This document shows positions 59,901 through 64,000 of a stretch of 64,000 nt of DNA, piece after piece; the stretch's first letter is position 1, and each line of letters starts with the position of its first letter. This stretch comes from Rhyacichthys aspro (Eukaryota; Chordata; Actinopteri; Gobiiformes; Rhyacichthyidae): positions 11,178,169-11,242,168 of the forward strand of contig CM072153.1 of assembly GCA_036850595.1 (NCBI GenBank). Direction: 5' to 3'. The notes beneath the pieces are model-generated. The model was given only the letters and a program-made list of their open reading frames with translations. It was not told the DNA's origin and searched no databases. A program made the translations under genes and the position numbers.

Positions 59901-60943
59901 CCAGAGAGCAGCATGCCTCCATCAAAACCCCAAATCCCAGGAGACAGGCTTTTGGTCTCATTAGAAAGTCACACAGCCGGCCGGTGTCTGGGTGTGAACA
60001 AAGACGTTGCCAGGATGTGTTCTCTGCTGCCTGTTTGCTGGCACCACAGAAGCTCATGCTACTGCAGCAGTCTTGATTGGCAAAAGCCTTGAATCCTGAC
60101 AGTGATTCTGCAACAAGGTGGTAAGTCCAGTTAGATTACAGGGGCATTGGAGGACAGTCATATGATGTTACCACACAGTGTTTAGCCCTGGACTCAAACA
60201 GGAAACTTCAAATTCCACCACAGCCTCCTATGCTCCAGGTAAAACATACATGAGAACAGTGTCAGCTTCAGTGAGGGCATGCTGAGCCTCAGGGTTCTGA
60301 GATATGAAAACATAATCCTGGAGATTCAAACTGACTTCTGATGAACTCAGTTTGTATCTGTAGGTCACAAACAAGATGCACAGTTCAGACTGTGGGCATG
60401 AACTGTCTGTGGTTTGCTGCTGGTTCAGTTGCTGCAATATTTTAGTAGCAGGCATATTGTAGCTCTGTTAATAGATGAGGATTAGTCTTCCATTGTGAAC
60501 ACACTTTCTGCCACTGGATTAAGTCCAGAAGAGGGGCTTTGCTTGTGAGAGCTGGTTAGAACATTTTCTGTTATCCCTCTCTCATTTGTTTGCCCTCCTG
60601 AGGTGAAGTTGCCTTTGCAAAAGCCCAGTCTCGTCATCAGTCTTCAAGCTGGCCATTAAAACAAATCCTGATAAAAGCTCAGAGCCAATTGTACTGTCAC
60701 AGGCCATTTGCTAACAGGTCACAGCTGAACCTGTAGCTATAGCTACAGTAACTATAGCTGGACCAAGGTAATACTTGTTTCCATTGTCAAGTCAATGTTT
60801 AATAAAAGCTATGCTTTTCTCTCTTACTCTAAGTAATTTATGGAATGACAATTACTGTCACCACAGCTAGGATTTTGGTGAAAACTACTAGATTGTTAAC
60901 TATTTCATGTTTCTACTGAACTAACTTTTACTTGATATGTTCA
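56910..60943 (-). other. st3gal2: Probable st3gal2 3' UTR
   Basis: About 4 kb without supported exons on either strand lies between the st3gal2 stop (60944) and minus-strand poly(A) signals. Candidates are TTTATT at 57288-57293 and 56922-56927 (AATAAA on minus). A long 3' UTR is also found in mammalian ST3GAL2. The exact end is not fixed. Confidence 0.5.
56922..56927 (-). terminator. st3gal2: Candidate st3gal2 distal poly(A) signal
   Basis: AATAAA on the minus strand, about 180 bases from the distal aars1 signal on the opposite strand. Confidence 0.4.
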
Positions 60944-62506
60944 TTATTTGCCAGGGAACACGGTGATTTTGCCGGCTTTGGCCAGTCTCTGAATAATCTG
61001 AGCCTCATAGTCAGCGTCATGCACACCAGTCTTCCTGAACTCTCCAGAATAGCGGTTTTGTTCCCAGTAGTGGTGCCAGTTGCCACGGCTGTCTGCCCCA
61101 AAACCAAACACATTCACCTAAAGGAGAATCACAAAAAGTGTGTAAATATGTACAGTTACCAATAAATCTGAATATGATTTGACAGTGGGGAAAGATAATT
61201 CTGACCTCATCACAGACATGTAAGGCAAAGAAGAGAACCAGCATTCCAGTGGACGGATAGCGGCCATGATGTCTAGTCCAGCGGTCGTGGATGTATTTGA
61301 AGAAAGCTGGGTTGAAAATCTGGACCTGTTTGGTTAAAACAGATGCAAGGCATGTTCCATGAAAATAACTTAAGAACTGGTTTCTGGGAAGTTTGAAAAA
61401 TACCGTTTATAAATGACTGTGTGAGTTTTGGAAATAGATCAGTGTTGTAAATGTCACAGTCAACAGCTGTTGTTGTAGAGAGGTGTAGAGATGTTCTTCA
61501 TGTTGTAATAAACAATGGATTTTGAGCACTACTGCAAGAAATGTACTGTAAAAATAACTATGTATAACATTTTCATCTTCCTCTGTTTATTCCATTGTCA
61601 GATTAAACATATATATTCACTATGTATATTAACACTTAATGTGGACAATCTCTTATAAATCATTCCCACTGCAAATAGAACAGATCCAAATGAACAAGTT
61701 CTGCCAAAGGTTTTGATTGTCTTAAAAGATTAAAAGAACTAAATAGTAATTAAAATGCATGATCTGCCTTTAGGTGGTATTATTCAGAGCCAACACTCCT
61801 GGCTGCTCACAGCTCCACATTAGTGAAGGAAGTCTTACAATCCTGTATCTGTCTGGGCTGACTCCAAAGACAATGACTATGTCTATTGCAAGAAATCCGC
61901 AAAGTCTTGGAATGGCAGGGATTAGTTTGAGTTTATTTATTTTCATGGATTAAAGAGCAAGCAGAAGATTATTGAAAACTAAAGGCTGGTTTATAATCTA
62001 ACTGTAATCCCTTATCAACAATGGGTGGGGGATAATATAATTGCAGCAAAGCAGTGTCAGCGTGTGTGTACGCACCTTGTCTTTATCCACCCGAAGAAAC
62101 TGCTTCACCGGAGCGTAAGTACTGAGGGCAGAGAATCACAGATTGATTAAACACATTCAATCACCGCTTTATGACTGCAGCAGAAATTCACTTTGTATTA
62201 TTGACAGCGGGTTGACTCTTCCGCTCTACTGGTTTTCCACTAACTCTACTCTGGGGGAGATTACAATTTAGCGTAACGCGTGTATATTTGGTGTTAACTC
62301 ATGCATGTGCGTGTTCTGCTTCTTACAATCTAATCTGGCCGGTGGACAGAGCGCTGGTGATCCACACCAGGTCCAGCGTTTTAAAAGGGACCAGGACGAA
62401 GCTGACGTTGGCCGCCAGGTTCTTGGCGCTCTCTGGATACATGAAGTGGTGAGTGGTGTGGCTGCCGGCGTCCTCCTCGTAGCCCACTGTCGGAGCCAGG
62501 TTAATC
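60944..62506 (-). CDS. st3gal2: Beta-galactoside alpha-2,3-sialyltransferase 2, 3' exons only
   Basis: Golgi type II membrane enzyme that transfers sialic acid to Gal-beta-1,3-GalNAc on glycolipids and O-glycans. Four exons on the minus strand, in phase: 62506-62327, 62121-62076, 61325-61206, 61117-60944. Together they code for the last ~170 residues. The first exon carries the second half of sialylmotif L (INLAPTVGYE, HHFMYPESAKNL); the next reads TYAPVKQFLRVDKDK; the third holds sialylmotif S (NPAFFKYIHDRW, GRYPSTGMLVLFFALHVCDE); the last holds the VS motif HHYWE and ends KITVFPGK. The match is nearer ST3GAL2 than ST3GAL1. The cytoplasmic tail, membrane anchor, stem and first half of motif L lie beyond the right edge. 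Confidence 0.93.
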
Positions 62507-64000
62507 CTAAACAGAGAGAGAAGATTCATCAACCCAACTTTTTACCTTAAGAGAAGAGAAAATCAGAAAGCCTGACGTACACCTAACATAAAAAATAAAG
62601 GTTATTTTATCTAATGTATGTAATCAGCTGTTGCATAAGAAGCATGGAAATAGAAGGATAAGTAAAAACAATAAAATAACATAAGATAAATAAAGGGACA
62701 ATTACACTGACAAACACACTACAGATTGTATTTAATTAAAAGAATAAATATCCTGCAGACTTCTTACTTGTGTAGCATTTGTTAACGTCATAGAGGGATT
62801 TAAGGAGAAAGACTTAAGCTGGACTCAGATATTAAATATATTACAGAGAACTATGTTTATTTCCTGGTTTAAGACGCCCTTTGACTTTTTGTCACAAATC
62901 CAGATTAATAAAATTGTAATGGAATGACAGGGATTACTTTATTTTCATTAGCAAATCTAAGGCAAGCAAATGTTTCCCAACCATTAGTACTAACAACCCT
63001 TTCTGCATCTATAAATGTAAACTGAGCCCCTCAATAGCAGTTAAGGTGGTTTGTCATTGTCATTGCTGTAGCCCTTGGAGGTCCTTTGCTTTTATTTCAG
63101 GGACTAGAAGTTTACCTCACTTTCTGAAAAAGTCACTGCCTTTGGGTAGTATTTTTGTAATAGTTGAGAAAGTTTGGAGACAAGGGCACTGAACATTATT
63201 GATCAACATTTCAGCACAGGTCTCTTGGCTAACTCTAATGGATTCTAGGGTGTTTAGATCACATTTACGACACTAAAGGCCAACAATCAGATCTGAGAGG
63301 ATACAATGTCCGGGTTTGTGCTGGTTGTTGCTTTCTTTTTCTGCAGAATTTCATTACCCTTTACTGAACACACACAATCTGACAAGGCGGCAACTGCAGC
63401 TTGTGCTGTATTTACAGTAGACATGACTCACTGTCTGGAGGAGTGAGATGTTTATCTCAATATGAAGGTGCACCTGAACAAAGTGTTTCCTCAGTGTGCC
63501 TTTCCATATGTTGGCGAACAGAGCAGAGGCATGCTGAGAAACGCGAGCCAAAGAGCAGACAGGTGGGAGGTGCTCTGCAGCTGGCGAGACTGCAGTGAGC
63601 TCCGATGATTAAAGACACAAATGAAGATCAATGTGCAAATGAAGCTAGAGTGTGCCCAATCAGATGTCAAAGTACAACACTGATGGATAATAATGCTAAT
63701 AGCACAGAGAACAACAAATACTAGTTGTATGTCTGTAAAATGAGGGTATGACCTCCTGTAAAAGGTCTGAGTAAATGCATTTTAAAATGCTTCTTTAGCC
63801 ACGCAAGGACAATTACAATTCATCAAACAATAAGAAAATACAAAGGTACAATAACATCTGAGGTGAAACTGTAAAGTCTGGACCCATCAAGAATTTAGAG
63901 TGCAATTGTTTCCTCAAGTTTTTATGAGCAATTGAAGTTTCATTCACATATAGACACATACTGTCAATTATTATTTCATAGTATTTTGTGTCATACTTTC
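62507..64000. other. st3gal2: st3gal2 intron to window end
   Basis: No exon was found on the minus strand for the first half of sialylmotif L, so it must lie further right. Plus and minus open frames near 63350-63600 have no protein-like features. Confidence 0.6.

Noticed and set aside
59863..60455. Minus-strand frames of 64 and 75 codons
   Set aside because: They lie downstream of the st3gal2 stop, have no recognisable domain and no splice partners.
1..64000. tRNA, rRNA, CRISPR or prokaryotic elements
   Set aside because: None seen; the window is vertebrate nuclear DNA. Only a degenerate SINE head at about 17040 resembles a tRNA gene.

Overview
This is a vertebrate nuclear window, almost certainly from a teleost fish. 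Genes are split into many short exons with GT-AG introns of roughly 80 to 1800 bases, intergenic gaps are small, and the proteins are clear vertebrate orthologues. The genes match human chromosome 16q (16q13 to 16q22), but here six 16q genes sit within 64 kb. The species cannot be named from sequence alone.

Layout: the 3' three quarters of nup93 (2214-9517, +); a microRNA hairpin recognised as miR-138, in the paralogue position next to nup93 (about 10780-10865, +); a small EGF plus zona pellucida domain membrane protein (12573-14717, +); mmp15, a membrane-type matrix metalloproteinase (15459-24871, +); a previously easy-to-miss minus-strand gene fragment (27748-29618), tentatively SPMIP8/TEPP-like; cngb1, the rod/olfactory cyclic-nucleotide-gated channel beta subunit with its GARP region (30244-43256, +); exosc6 (44335-45410, -); aars1, cytoplasmic alanyl-tRNA synthetase (46908-55956, +); and the 3' exons of st3gal2 (60944-62506, -, running off the right edge). 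Almost all exon boundaries were worked out by hand and checked for reading-phase continuity; the totals give full-length proteins for mmp15 (709 aa), exosc6 (276 aa), aars1 (966 aa) and the ZP protein (398 aa).

The genes do not form a pathway. The most interesting region is the GARP half of cngb1. It holds five Trp/Pro-Gln-Pro repeat exons, an in-frame stop exon with its own poly(A) signal (soluble GARP), a likely internal promoter with a perfect RFX X-box, and an exon where two long coding frames overlap at ATGCCTAA, so the channel reading frame can only be rescued by alternative splicing, skipping or a +1 shift. Other unusual points are a triplicated in-frame 5' splice site in aars1, two consecutive stop-free introns of 84 and 108 bases in the ZP gene, and tail-to-tail 3' ends at cngb1/exosc6 and aars1/st3gal2.
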